This document shows, piece by piece, positions 34,909 through 44,028 of a stretch of 64,000 bases of DNA. Both the position numbers and the translations under genes were made by a program. The DNA comes from Planctomycetota bacterium (GTDB lineage: Bacteria > Planctomycetota > SZUA-567 > H5-PLA8), in the NCBI GenBank assembly GCA_016200135.1, contig JACQFI010000019.1, forward strand, positions 20,644 to 84,643, given 5' to 3'. Under the pieces are notes generated by a model. The model was given only the letters and a program-made list of their open reading frames with translations. It ran no database searches and was not told the origin of the DNA. Every line of letters starts with the position of its first letter. Positions within the stretch are counted from its first letter, which is position 1.

Positions 34909-35970
34909 TCAGCGCGGAGAGACGGCCTTGTGCGTCGCGGCGCTCTCGTAGGCGGCAACGGCGACGGCCAGGCTCTTGCGCGCTTCTTCGCCGGGGACAT
35001 CGCACGTTGAAGAGCCTTTCAGAATCTCGCGGGCGAAGCGCGCGAAGTACTCCGCGCGGCCCTCGGGCCCCCACTGCTTGCCGGGCGCCTCAACGGTGGT
35101 CCATTCCTTCTTCTTAAGGCCGGGCACGTCTTTCGTGGTGAAGACGCGCAGCGGCCACGAGAGCACCAGTTGCCCGTCGGTGCCGTAGAGCCGGTTGCCG
35201 AAGGATTCGGTCCCGCGCGCGCAGGACATGGCGTCGATGCTGCCGATCGCGCCGTTCTCGTAGCGGATCGTCACCGAGATGTTGTCTTCGACCTCGACCG
35301 GCGTGCAGTGCGTGTCGCATTCGGCGAAGACTCGGATTGGTTTGAGCCCCGCGATCTGGTGCACCCGGTCGATATCGTGGATCAGGTTCATGATCAGCAC
35401 GCCGCCACCGGACTTCTCCTTGCTCTGCCGCCAGTCGCTCTTGTTGCGCCCCGTGTAGCCGCCCGACCAGTAGCTCTCCGGCTTGTCCGCGGCGACGTGC
35501 GCCTGGAAGCGGATCACCTTGCCGATGGCGCCGGAGGCGAGCAGCTCCGCGGCCATTTTCACCGGCGCGTCGTAGCGCGTGACGTAGTTGATTGAGAGCA
35601 GCACGCCCGTGGCCTTGCAGGCGGCGATCATCGCGTCGGCCTCTTCGAGCGTGCAGGCGATGGGCTTCTCGCAGGCGACATGCTTGCCGGCCTTGGCGGC
35701 CTGAATGGTGAGCGGCGCGTGCAGGAAGTGCGGCGTGCTGATCACCACCGCGTCCACGTCGTCCCGTTCGAGCAATTTCGCCACGTCGGTAAAGTGCGGC
35801 GCACCCGCCTTCTGGCCCGCATCCTTGGCGAGCGGCTCGTTCACGTCCTGCACGGCGGTGATGACGCTGCACTCCTTGTCTATGAGGATCGCTTCCAGCG
35901 AGCGCACGGCAATCTCGCCGCAGCCGATGAGCCCGAAGCGAACCTTGCCGTCTTTGCCGGTCTTGGCCAT
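34909..35970 (-). CDS. Gfo/Idh/MocA-family oxidoreductase, second copy
   Basis: A 353-residue NAD(P)-dependent oxidoreductase. The Rossmann motif is RFGLIGCGEIAVRSLEAI and the family motif ACEKPIACTLEEADAMI. The catalytic region includes SGGGVLIMNLIHDIDRVHQI, with the HDID pattern usual in sugar dehydrogenases of this family. It belongs to a different branch from the protein at 20889. The start at 35970 has GAGGGAG a few bases upstream. It faces paralog D tail to tail. The substrate is unknown; the setting suggests a sugar or sugar acid. Confidence 0.87.
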   Translation of the reverse strand: MAKTGKDGKVRFGLIGCGEIAVRSLEAILIDKECSVITAVQDVNEPLAKDAGQKAGAPHFTDVAKLLERDDVDAVVISTPHFLHAPLTIQAAKAGKHVACEKPIACTLEEADAMIAACKATGVLLSINYVTRYDAPVKMAAELLASGAIGKVIRFQAHVAADKPESYWSGGYTGRNKSDWRQSKEKSGGGVLIMNLIHDIDRVHQIAGLKPIRVFAECDTHCTPVEVEDNISVTIRYENGAIGSIDAMSCARGTESFGNRLYGTDGQLVLSWPLRVFTTKDVPGLKKKEWTTVEAPGKQWGPEGRAEYFARFAREILKGSSTCDVPGEEARKSLAVAVAAYESAATHKAVSPR

Positions 35971-36040
35971 GGGTGCTCCCTCAAAGGGGTGATGACTTAG
36001 TTTTATGGAGATAAACGCGGGGAGCAAGTAGAGCGCGGGC

Positions 36041-36074
36041 CCAAACAGAACGGCTCCGGTTCAACCGGAGCCGT
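36041..36074 (-). terminator. Terminator after the ECF sigma factor fusion gene
   Basis: ACGGCTCCGG / CCGGAGCCGT forms a 10-bp stem (36050-36074) with a five-base loop. On the minus strand it is followed by TTCTGTTTGG, a weak T-run. It starts about 30 bases after the stop of the gene at 36103. Confidence 0.65.
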
Positions 36075-36102
36075 CCCTGGACCGTCAAATCTTTGAGTGG
36101 AA

Positions 36103-38718
36103 TTACTTCCCGGCTTTGATCAGCACCAGTCCGCGCGGTTCCCAGAAGTCACCCGGCCCAGCCGCCATCCGCATCCCTTGCAGATTCATGGCCAGAAGGC
36201 CGGCTTGAGCGTTATAGGCGCTCTTGACGCCTTCCCAACGCCCCCCCGGCGCGCCCGGCAGGCCAACGATATTTTCGAGTTCGCCGATGGCCTCGCCGAA
36301 TTCCGGCGTCACGGCTTTCATCGCTTGGTGTGCCGCGTCGATTTCCCAGAGTTGCCACGTCGAGAAGGTCAGGACCACGTTGGCGCCGTCCTCCCTGCCG
36401 CCCGCGCGCTCGTACTTGCGGAAAAGCAGCATGCCCGCGAGCATCTCCATCATCGCGTCCTGGCCATCGCGATGCGCGGCGGTGATTTTCTGGGACTTAA
36501 GATCCTCCTCCAGTTTCTTCTTCATCGCCTCGTCGAGTTTCCGCGGAACCCGCTTGATGCGGTTGGCGTGCATGAGAACCAGCGCCTTCGATGCGTCCGG
36601 CGCGAGGTCCAGCAGATCGAACTGCGGCGCGTCCACCGTCTTCGCGAAGGGATTGCCGAGATCCTTCTCGGTGCGCTTGCCCGCCGCGTCGAGTTGCCCG
36701 AGCCAGGCGTGCGGCACCCCTTCGCCCGCGCCGCCGTCGTTGGCGACCTGGAAGTAGAGGTACTTGTCCGCCTTCGCCGAGGACTCGACGAAAAGCGTAT
36801 CGAGGGTGCGCGCGGTGGAGGCCATCCAAATCTTCGAATGATTCGCGCCATCGTACAGATAGATGTAGCGCGGCATGCCGGGACCGGGCTCGGCCGAGCC
36901 CGGATTCCTGCCGCGCTCCGGCGCTTCGTCGCCCGCGGGCACGAACGTTCCTTGCATGCCGCGCATCTCGGACGGGTACTGCCGTACGCCTTCGACGACC
37001 ACTTTTCCGTCGGGCGTCATTGCGAGCACTTCCGCCGCCTCGAGCCGCTTGCCAACGGTCTTCTCGAAACCCTGGATGTCCAGCGTCTTGGTCACCTTCG
37101 CGCTGAACAAATTGATCACTGCCGCGCTGCCGTCTTCCAGCGTGGCCAACACGTCGTTTCCGCCGGGGGCCCACTTCAAACTTCCGGCGCGCACCTTCGG
37201 GCCGTTCATGCGCGGCTCGTCGCCCTGGACGCTAAAACGGTACGTGACCAGTTGAACCTCGGCGGCATGGCCCTCGTCCGGCCCTTTTTGGGGCTGCGCC
37301 GCTTTAAGAACCTTGAACAACGGGAAGGTCTCTTCGCGAATATCCGCCTGGCCTTCGATCTTGATGACCTTCAGGATTCCGCCATTAAAGGCGGGCAGAT
37401 ACTCATTGCCCAACTTCTCGTCCTTCGCGCCGGTCAGTGGTTCGGGCGGCGCCTTGGGCGGAAGTTTGAGACTCATCAGGCCATCCTTGCCCGCAAAGAG
37501 CATGCGCATGCCATCGGCGGAAAAAGCAGCGGCCTGCCCGAGCGCGTTATCGCCCCACGCGCCGGCCTTTACCGGAGCAGCCAGGTCGTAGCGCGCCGGC
37601 TGGGCTTTGGGATCTTTGAGCGCAGTGGCAATCTCGATCAACGCGAGCTTGTTGCCGTTCTCGCGTACCGCCAGCCAGCGTCCATCAGCCGAGAAGACCG
37701 GCGTCCCGATTCCTTTCACCTGGTCGAGCACCACGTGGCTCGCGGCAAGCACATCGCCCGCAACGGCGGCCTTGGGCGTCTCAGCGGGCTTGGGTTGCGC
37801 TACCGTCTGGGCCGAAGTTGCAGGTTTCGCATCCGCGGCCAGCAGCGCCGAGGCCACTCCCAGCAGGGCCAGCGCGGCGATTCCCGAGATCAAGAGCAGC
37901 GTCTTCTGAAACATGTTCTTCAAGACTCCTTTCACAATCGCTTGAACGGCGGCGGAGGCCGCCGCTTTACCCACTACACAGTTCGTACAGACCGCATGAA
38001 GTCCAGCGCCGGCCGCGGCATCCGCCTGGCCGATGGAGAGCAGCGCCGCGCCGAGCGCGCTCACGCTCAAGACCGTTCCTTGCGCGCCGAAGTATCCGCG
38101 CAGGCGCTCCAGCGCCCGCGAGAGCCGCTGGCGGTACGCGGGGTAACTCACGCCCTGCCGCTCCGCGGCCTGCTGCTGCGAGAGCCCTTCGAGGTAGTGC
38201 GCCAGCACTGCCTCGCGCTCGGACGATCCCAATTGCAGCAGCGCCTCGTCGAGCCGGCCGCGCAGGCTCGCGAGTGCTTCGGAATCGGCTTGGGCTTCAG
38301 GTGCAGCGCTTTCTGGTGAGGACATGCGTGCGGCCTCTTCGTGCCGGGTTCGCGTGCGGCGGTCTCTTTTCATGCTTCGCGTCACCAGGTCAGCCGTCCG
38401 GTAGAGCCAGCCCGCGAGCGAGCCTTCCTTCTTCAAGCGGCCGCTCTTTCGGGCCAGGATCAGAAAGACCGCCTGCATCGCGTCCTCGGCCAGGCTTGCG
38501 TCGCCCAACTTTCTCCGGCAGAGGCCGAAGACCAGGCCGCCGTGCCGCCGCACAAGCTCCGCAAAAGCACTCTCGCGCGGCTCGCCTTTCGCCGAGAGAA
38601 AGCGCCTCAACAACGCTCCGTCGTCGGCGTGGACGAAGCGGTCGCCTGAGTTTTCCGGCTCGGTCATCAGGTGCCTCGCTGGCGCAAACACCTTCTTTTG
38701 CATCGTCGCGGACGGCAT
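36103..38718 (-). CDS. ECF sigma factor fused to a membrane segment and C-terminal propeller-like domain
   Basis: An 871-residue fusion. Sigma region 2 (about 50-120: FAELVRRHGGLVFGLCRRKL, AMQAVFLILARKSGRLK) and region 4 (about 155-212: LGSSEREAVLAHYLEGLSQQ) are typical of planctomycete ECF factors. A CTNC pair and a hydrophobic segment (about 271-295, LLLISGIAALALLGVASALL) follow. The remaining 570 residues resemble a TolB/WD40-like propeller (VFSADGRWLAVRENG, AAFSADGMRMLFAG) and would be exported. The start at 38718 is set by GGAG nine bases upstream; a start at 38667 is possible. A membrane-tethered, self-sensing sigma factor is the natural reading but is inference. Confidence 0.85.
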   Translation of the reverse strand: MPSATMQKKVFAPARHLMTEPENSGDRFVHADDGALLRRFLSAKGEPRESAFAELVRRHGGLVFGLCRRKLGDASLAEDAMQAVFLILARKSGRLKKEGSLAGWLYRTADLVTRSMKRDRRTRTRHEEAARMSSPESAAPEAQADSEALASLRGRLDEALLQLGSSEREAVLAHYLEGLSQQQAAERQGVSYPAYRQRLSRALERLRGYFGAQGTVLSVSALGAALLSIGQADAAAGAGLHAVCTNCVVGKAAASAAVQAIVKGVLKNMFQKTLLLISGIAALALLGVASALLAADAKPATSAQTVAQPKPAETPKAAVAGDVLAASHVVLDQVKGIGTPVFSADGRWLAVRENGNKLALIEIATALKDPKAQPARYDLAAPVKAGAWGDNALGQAAAFSADGMRMLFAGKDGLMSLKLPPKAPPEPLTGAKDEKLGNEYLPAFNGGILKVIKIEGQADIREETFPLFKVLKAAQPQKGPDEGHAAEVQLVTYRFSVQGDEPRMNGPKVRAGSLKWAPGGNDVLATLEDGSAAVINLFSAKVTKTLDIQGFEKTVGKRLEAAEVLAMTPDGKVVVEGVRQYPSEMRGMQGTFVPAGDEAPERGRNPGSAEPGPGMPRYIYLYDGANHSKIWMASTARTLDTLFVESSAKADKYLYFQVANDGGAGEGVPHAWLGQLDAAGKRTEKDLGNPFAKTVDAPQFDLLDLAPDASKALVLMHANRIKRVPRKLDEAMKKKLEEDLKSQKITAAHRDGQDAMMEMLAGMLLFRKYERAGGREDGANVVLTFSTWQLWEIDAAHQAMKAVTPEFGEAIGELENIVGLPGAPGGRWEGVKSAYNAQAGLLAMNLQGMRMAAGPGDFWEPRGLVLIKAGK

Positions 38719-38910
38719 GCGTTCATCTCCACAAGCATACTGGCGGCTCGAAAGAAACTGTGACAAAGACGCCGCAGGAATCTTGTAACTGATTCAGCCA
38801 TTGGGGGTTTAGCTGCAGTAGATTCCCGCGCCATGGGACCTTGGACGCAAGAGTAACAAGGTGAGTTCCAGCCAAAGGTGCGGTGATCTGAAGTTTTCTA
38901 ATCGAGGTGC

Positions 38911-38951
38911 CAAACAAAAGAGCCACGAGCGATTTGCCGCCCGTGGCCCTT
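38911..38951 (-). terminator. Terminator after the DUF5107-TPR gene
   Basis: On the minus strand a 14-bp stem with two G-U pairs and a six-base loop (38918-38951) is followed by TTTTGTTTGG. It lies about 45 bases after the stop codon at 38994. Confidence 0.75.
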
Positions 38952-38957
38952 GTCGTT

Positions 38958-38990
38958 CAATCGGAAATCGAAAATCCAAAATCGAAAATA
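38958..38990. repeat. Short AT-rich intergenic repeat (ATCGAAAATCCAAAATCGAA)
   Basis: Four near-copies of AATCGAAA / AATCCAAA follow one another between a stop codon and its terminator. The word type is seen between genes in many bacterial genomes. Function unknown. Confidence 0.45.
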
Positions 38991-38993
38991 TAG

Positions 38994-41900
38994 TTAGAAT
39001 CCCCAGCCCCAGTTGATGAAGAGCACGCCCTTGTCGATGGCCTTCTTCATCAAACGGTCGTGTTCCTTCTTGTTGCCGCGGAACTCGGCCACAATGGCGA
39101 GCAGATGCAGGTAAGAGGCGTGCCAGGGGTGCGGCTGCTTGAGCCGCGCCTTTGCGAGCGCCTCGATGCGCGCAATCGTCTTCTCGCCTTCATCCACGTG
39201 GCCCAATTTGATCAGGGCCAGCGCACTATAGAGCCGCAGCGGGCTGCGCAAGTCGTGCTCTTCCGCCACGGACGCCTCGTAAGCCTTGCGCGCCGCCTCT
39301 TTGTTGCCGCTCAATTCTTCCAGCTTCGCCCGGGTGATGTTCAGCGCCGCGAGGCAGTGGAGCTGCTGCACGTCTTCCTGGAAGTGATGCTGAATCTTCT
39401 CGGCTGCCTCGAGTTCCTTGCGAGCAAGGGCCAGGTCGCCGGCGGCGATGGCGCGTTCGGCGCGCAGGCGGCGCAGGCGCACGTGCGAGTAGCTCAGCAA
39501 GCCGCCGCCGTGCGCGGGCGGGAACTTATTATTGAGCAGATACGCGAGCGCCGTGTCAACGTCCTCAACCACACAGGCCTCCACGGCGCATAGGACCGGG
39601 ATGCGCTCGTGATGATCGGGCAGGCTCGCGAGGCGCTGGAGTTCCGCGTAGCGTTCGCGGCGCCGGCCGGAGAGCCGCAGCGCATCGAGGTACGGCGCGG
39701 CGTACTCCCATTTGTTCTCGGCCGCGGCGATCTTCTGCATGCGCGCGAGCTGCTCGTCGCTGGCGCCGCCGAGCTCGCTCTGGAGCATAGCCACGAGGAA
39801 GTGCAGTTGCGGCCACTCGCCGCCCAGTTCGGCGGACTTCTTCCACGCCTCCAGCGCCTCTTCCTGCCGGCCCGCATGCGCGAGCAGGTTGCCCCAGATG
39901 AAGTGCAGGCGCGCGTCGCCTGGGCGGTGCTCCAAGGCCCACGGGACGGCGCGGTAGAAGAGCTCCTGCCACGGCCGGTCGGTCACGCCGTCGAAGGCTG
40001 CGAACTCTTCGAGCAGATCGACGCTCTCCTTCTTCGCGCCATCCAGATGCGCGAGGTACGCGGCGAGCACGCGGCGGCTCAGGCTCCAGCCGCCCGCCTG
40101 GGCGGCCTGTTCGAGGGCCGAGCGCGCCTTCGCGTAATCGAAGAGCTTGGCGTACTCGCACGCGGCGGTGACGCCCATGTCCGGGTCGATCTCGAGCAAC
40201 TTCGCGAGCACGTCCGTGCCGGCCTCGGCGGCGATTAAGGGGTCCGTCGGGAAGCTGCGGCGCATCTCCGTGAGCAGTTTCGCGTCGGCCTCGCCGGACT
40301 TCCGCGCGGCCACGAGCTTCATTGCGGCGAGATCGCGGTTGCCGATGAGTTGGTTCAGAGGGCGCCCTGCATACTCGATGAGCACGTCCTGCGGCCGGCC
40401 GGAGCCCAGCGCGAGCAGGCTCGCGGCGTAGGCGTGCAGGTCTTCCTCATGCTTGAGCAATTCCGCGGCGAGCACGGCCAGCGCGCGCGGCGAGCGCTTC
40501 TTCGCGGCGTTGTACTTCGCCCACCACAAACCCCAGCGCAGCGCCCGGTCCGCAATCTGCTCGCTCTCGCCGCCCAGCTTGAGCGCCTTCGAGAGCGCGC
40601 GAACGGCCGATGCGTATTCAAAGCGCCGCAGCCGGAAGAGGCCGACCTCGCGCAGGGTCGAAGGGTCGTTGGGCGCGAGCTTCAGCGCGGCCTCGAAGTA
40701 CGTCCGCGCCAGCGACCAGTTCATGTTCTGCGCGGCTTCCAACGCGACATGCCGGTACGCCTGCGCGGAGATCTCGCCGAAGTCCGTCTTCTCCTCGCGG
40801 CTTGCGGGCCGCTCAGGCAGCGGCAGCCGCTCGTGCGCCACGAGCACGCTCGCGCGGTCCGCAGGCTGGGCCTCGACGCGCAGCGGCTGCTTCTCGTCGA
40901 AGGCCGCCTTGAGCGCATACGTGTGAATCTGGTCCGGCGTCAGGTTCGCGTTCCAGCGTTCGAGCACCTTCTCGCCCAGATACGCGGTGAACTCCACGCC
41001 GCGCAGCGGCTCCGCAGGCTGCGCACGCAGCGTGACCTCCTCGCTGTCTCGCTTGCGGTCGAGATAAACGGTGAGCGACTCGTCGGCCGCGGTGATGCCG
41101 CCCAGGGCGTCGATGGGCTGCCAGCACTCGGCGATGCGGAACGTGCTGTGCGGCTTGAGCACGTTCCAGAACTCCTGGTCGTTGCGGCTCCCGGACTGGA
41201 TCTCCACGTAGCCCGTGTGGTTGTCGCTCAGCAGGTCCGCCCAGCGTTTGCCGGCCTCGCCCGTGCCCCAGGCGAAGTACTTCTTGCCCGGAACCGTGCG
41301 CGGATCGGAGGTGTGGACCACGCCCCGGCCGAAGTCGTCGTAGTACGCGCCGAACCAGCGGGCCTCGCCGGTCTGGCCGAAGATGCTCACGGGCTCAGGG
41401 CAGTCGCGCCAATAGCTCAGGTCCTTGCCGCGTTCCAGCGGCCACTGGAACTGCAGGCCGCCGTGGTGCTCCGCCCAGGTGAACGGATAGTAGAGCCGCA
41501 GCGACGGGTGCGTCGTGACACCCGCGTTGCCCCAGTAGCACCAGGGGTGCTCCTGCTCGGTGGGATTGTGGAGCCAGCCGTAGATCTGGAGCTTACGGAC
41601 GCCGGGCGAGAGCCGCAGATGCATCTGCCAGCGCAGACCGAAGAGCTTGTCCGACGCGCCAATGCAGACCCACGCCGATCCGTCTGGATCGACGCCGTGC
41701 GTCTCGACGATGGGTTCGACGGTGAGGATCGAGTGCGTGACCGGAAAGTTGAACTCGATGCCCGTCGCGAGCCACGCGCCCGCGACGCCCAGGTCCTGCA
41801 GCTTGATCGCGTCCACGCGGTGAAAGACCTCCGCGTTGTTCTTCTTGTCCTTCGCGCCCCAGACGTGCCCGCCCAATTCCGGCAGAACGTCGACCTCAAG

Positions 41901-42140
41901 ATACTCGTTGGCCAGCCGGACCACGCGGTAGGTCTTCGGCACCGGCTGCCCGACGGTGTGGCTCTCGCGCCGTGCATACGGATAGATGTTCCGCGGCCAG
42001 CCGTGGTTCAACAGGCTCGGGAGCGACTCCGCCGGCTGCGGCAGCCAAGTCTTAAGTGAAACAGTATGTTCCGTTACTGAGGCAGGCGTATGAGGGACGG
42101 TCTTGCCGGCAGCGGGAGGCGTAGTGCCCACTTTGCCCAT
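38994..42140 (-). CDS. DUF5107 and TPR-repeat protein
   Basis: A 1048-residue soluble protein without a signal peptide. The first 400 residues match the DUF5107 type, a galactose-mutarotase-like fold with patterns such as VRLANEYLEVDVLPELGGHV, HNPTEQEHPWCYWGNAGV and GTGEAGKRWADLLSDNHTGYVEIQSG (split here only for length). The remaining 600 residues are TPR and related helical repeats (SLARTYFEAALKLAPNDP). Such proteins occur beside carbohydrate loci and may bind sugars or glycans, though no activity is established. AGGAG precedes the ATG seven bases upstream. The gene ends at a terminator. Confidence 0.85.
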   Translation of the reverse strand: MGKVGTTPPAAGKTVPHTPASVTEHTVSLKTWLPQPAESLPSLLNHGWPRNIYPYARRESHTVGQPVPKTYRVVRLANEYLEVDVLPELGGHVWGAKDKKNNAEVFHRVDAIKLQDLGVAGAWLATGIEFNFPVTHSILTVEPIVETHGVDPDGSAWVCIGASDKLFGLRWQMHLRLSPGVRKLQIYGWLHNPTEQEHPWCYWGNAGVTTHPSLRLYYPFTWAEHHGGLQFQWPLERGKDLSYWRDCPEPVSIFGQTGEARWFGAYYDDFGRGVVHTSDPRTVPGKKYFAWGTGEAGKRWADLLSDNHTGYVEIQSGSRNDQEFWNVLKPHSTFRIAECWQPIDALGGITAADESLTVYLDRKRDSEEVTLRAQPAEPLRGVEFTAYLGEKVLERWNANLTPDQIHTYALKAAFDEKQPLRVEAQPADRASVLVAHERLPLPERPASREEKTDFGEISAQAYRHVALEAAQNMNWSLARTYFEAALKLAPNDPSTLREVGLFRLRRFEYASAVRALSKALKLGGESEQIADRALRWGLWWAKYNAAKKRSPRALAVLAAELLKHEEDLHAYAASLLALGSGRPQDVLIEYAGRPLNQLIGNRDLAAMKLVAARKSGEADAKLLTEMRRSFPTDPLIAAEAGTDVLAKLLEIDPDMGVTAACEYAKLFDYAKARSALEQAAQAGGWSLSRRVLAAYLAHLDGAKKESVDLLEEFAAFDGVTDRPWQELFYRAVPWALEHRPGDARLHFIWGNLLAHAGRQEEALEAWKKSAELGGEWPQLHFLVAMLQSELGGASDEQLARMQKIAAAENKWEYAAPYLDALRLSGRRRERYAELQRLASLPDHHERIPVLCAVEACVVEDVDTALAYLLNNKFPPAHGGGLLSYSHVRLRRLRAERAIAAGDLALARKELEAAEKIQHHFQEDVQQLHCLAALNITRAKLEELSGNKEAARKAYEASVAEEHDLRSPLRLYSALALIKLGHVDEGEKTIARIEALAKARLKQPHPWHASYLHLLAIVAEFRGNKKEHDRLMKKAIDKGVLFINWGWGF

Positions 42141-42430
42141 GAGGTCGCTCCTGATGTTAGAAAAGTAGGACAAGAACGGCTCGCACGGGATTTCATGTTG
42201 ACCTGTTTTACGTTCAATAGCAAGAAACTTGATGAAGAATCCTTCGAAGATTCAAAATCAGCACTACTTCACCTTATAAAATTAGGAAAAAATGGCTCGC
42301 ATGAATTTTCGCCTATTCCTAAGAAGGATGTGGGGTTGCAGAGAATAATGTCCAATAGAGCACCTTGGGCCGCTGTCGTTATTAATGGAGAGGAAGCCTT
42401 AGATTCGAAGCGCGACGCTTAACTATATGG
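42141..42430. other. AT-rich intergenic stretch
   Basis: This 290-base gap is visibly more AT-rich than its flanks. It contains an open frame of 75 codons (42195-42422, plus strand) without a Shine-Dalgarno or recognisable motif, which I do not accept as a gene. No terminator or RNA was seen. Confidence 0.4.
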
Positions 42431-43234
42431 TCAGCTCCCAGTTGACGTGTAATGCCCTACCCCGAATTGGAAGGCACGGAGCGCTACCGCCAGGAACACA
42501 AACGCGACGCCTGGCGCGAACAAGAGCGCGGCGTCCGGCAGGCCCGCCGGCGCCGGGCGGTCCAGCACGGCGAGCACCGGCAGGTACGTCACACAACCCA
42601 GCGGCACCACAAAGATGAAGAACGTCCGGAGCCAGGCCGGATAGATCGACAACGGAAACTGCGCGGTCTCGGCGCCGCCGTAGGTCATCGTGTTCATCAC
42701 TTCTAGGGACTCCGTGGTCCAGAAGGCCAGGGTCGCCTGGAGCACGATCAAGCCGAAGAAGAGCGCTACGCCGCCCACCAACGCAAGCAAGATCAGGAGG
42801 ACTTTTGCGGCCGACCAGTCGAAACTAAGACCCGAGAGCGCGAAACTCAGGACCGCGAGCCCCTGAAGGAACCGGCCCACATTCTTGAGCGCCAGCCGCT
42901 GGCCGATGAGTTGCAGTACCAGGCTGCGCGGGCGCAGCAGCACCCGGTCGAACTCGCCGGCCTTGACCGTGGACCCAAACGCATCGAAGCCGTAGGAGAG
43001 CACCTCGGCGATCGGGAAGGACGTGTTCACCAGGCCATAAAGGAGCGCGACTTCCGCGAGGCTCCAGCCCGGCACTTGCCCGAAGCGATCGTAGAGCGCC
43101 CAGATGAGGAGGAACTCGACGCCCGTGATCAGGAAGTTCCCGAGAGACTGCATCAGGAACGAGGCGCGGTACTCCATCTGCGCCCGCAGCGAGATGCCCA
43201 GAAACCTCCGATACAGCCGCAACGCGTTCGACAT
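42431..43234 (-). CDS. ABC-2 type permease (COG3694-like)
   Basis: A 267-residue membrane protein with about six hydrophobic segments. The pattern AQFPLSIYPAWLRTFFIFVV, then PLGCVTYLPVLAV, is characteristic of the COG3694 branch of ABC-2 permeases. It begins two bases after the preceding permease stop and completes a three-gene exporter (ATPase at 44025, permease at 43237, this permease). The substrate is unknown; related systems are often annotated as daunorubicin-like or multidrug exporters without direct proof. Confidence 0.88.
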   Translation of the reverse strand: MSNALRLYRRFLGISLRAQMEYRASFLMQSLGNFLITGVEFLLIWALYDRFGQVPGWSLAEVALLYGLVNTSFPIAEVLSYGFDAFGSTVKAGEFDRVLLRPRSLVLQLIGQRLALKNVGRFLQGLAVLSFALSGLSFDWSAAKVLLILLALVGGVALFFGLIVLQATLAFWTTESLEVMNTMTYGGAETAQFPLSIYPAWLRTFFIFVVPLGCVTYLPVLAVLDRPAPAGLPDAALLFAPGVAFVFLAVALRAFQFGVGHYTSTGS

Positions 43235-43236
43235 CT

Positions 43237-44028
43237 TCAGCCTCCTTGAACCACCAGGCGTCGCATGCCGCGCGAGAGCAGCCAACGGCCGAGCGCGACC
43301 AGGGCCAGCGTCCACGCGAGCTGGTGCAGAAAGAACGGCAGGGCCTCGCCCGGCGGAATATGGCCCAGGTACAACCGGAACGGCGTATCCATCAGCCCGC
43401 GGAAGGGCAGGATCTTCAGCACGGGCTGTAACCATTCCGGAAACAGCGGCAACGGCATCACGATGCCTGAAAAGGTCCAGACGGTGATCAGCGCCAGCCG
43501 CGTGATGCCGTCGCCGGCCACGGTCCAGAGCAGCGTGATCGTCAGCAGCGTGACCATCGCGGCGCTCAGCAGCAGTCCGCAGCACGTGGCCGCGGCGCAG
43601 GCGAGCGCCGCTTCCCACGAGGACGGCGGCTGCATGCCCATGAAGATGCCCGCGAAAAGAAAGAGCGGCAGGCAGCGCAGCAGCACCGGCGCCGAAAGCC
43701 CCGCGACGGAACGCGTAAACCAGAGTCCGTACAGGTCCAGCGGCCGCGTCAGCTCGTACGCCACCGAGCCGCTCTGGATCATGGCGCGAACTTCGCCGTC
43801 CACGCTCATCGGAATCATGCGCAGCAGCCCCTGCCCCAGCCAGATGTACGTGACCACTTCGGCAAAGCACATCGGCTGTGGCCCGCTCGAAAGCGCGTAG
43901 AACGCGCCGTAGATCGCCACGCGCACGAGGCCAAAGAAGACCTGGCAGGCCAGCCCCGCCAAAGCGGCGGCGCGGTACTGCAGGAGCGTGCGGAAGCGGG
44001 CGCTGAGAATCGCGGCGTAGGCCTTCAT
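43237..44028 (-). CDS. ABC-2 type permease (COG4587-like)
   Basis: A 263-residue membrane protein with about six hydrophobic segments and the family pattern MIQSGSVAYELTRPLDLYGL near residue 85-102. The start overlaps the ATPase stop as ATGA, so translation is coupled. The gene ends two bases before the second permease. Together the two permeases would form a heterodimeric channel driven by the ATPase. Confidence 0.88.
   Translation of the reverse strand: MKAYAAILSARFRTLLQYRAAALAGLACQVFFGLVRVAIYGAFYALSSGPQPMCFAEVVTYIWLGQGLLRMIPMSVDGEVRAMIQSGSVAYELTRPLDLYGLWFTRSVAGLSAPVLLRCLPLFLFAGIFMGMQPPSSWEAALACAAATCCGLLLSAAMVTLLTITLLWTVAGDGITRLALITVWTFSGIVMPLPLFPEWLQPVLKILPFRGLMDTPFRLYLGHIPPGEALPFFLHQLAWTLALVALGRWLLSRGMRRLVVQGG

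Noticed and set aside
36103..38718. Idea that the ECF sigma factor and the propeller are two genes joined by sequence error
   Set aside because: The frame is continuous through a membrane segment and linker, and no start with a ribosome site is seen at the junction; such extensions are known in this group.
42195..42422. Plus-strand open frame of 75 codons in the AT-rich gap before the exporter genes
   Set aside because: No ribosome site, no motif and no neighbour in the same direction; could be real but cannot be supported.
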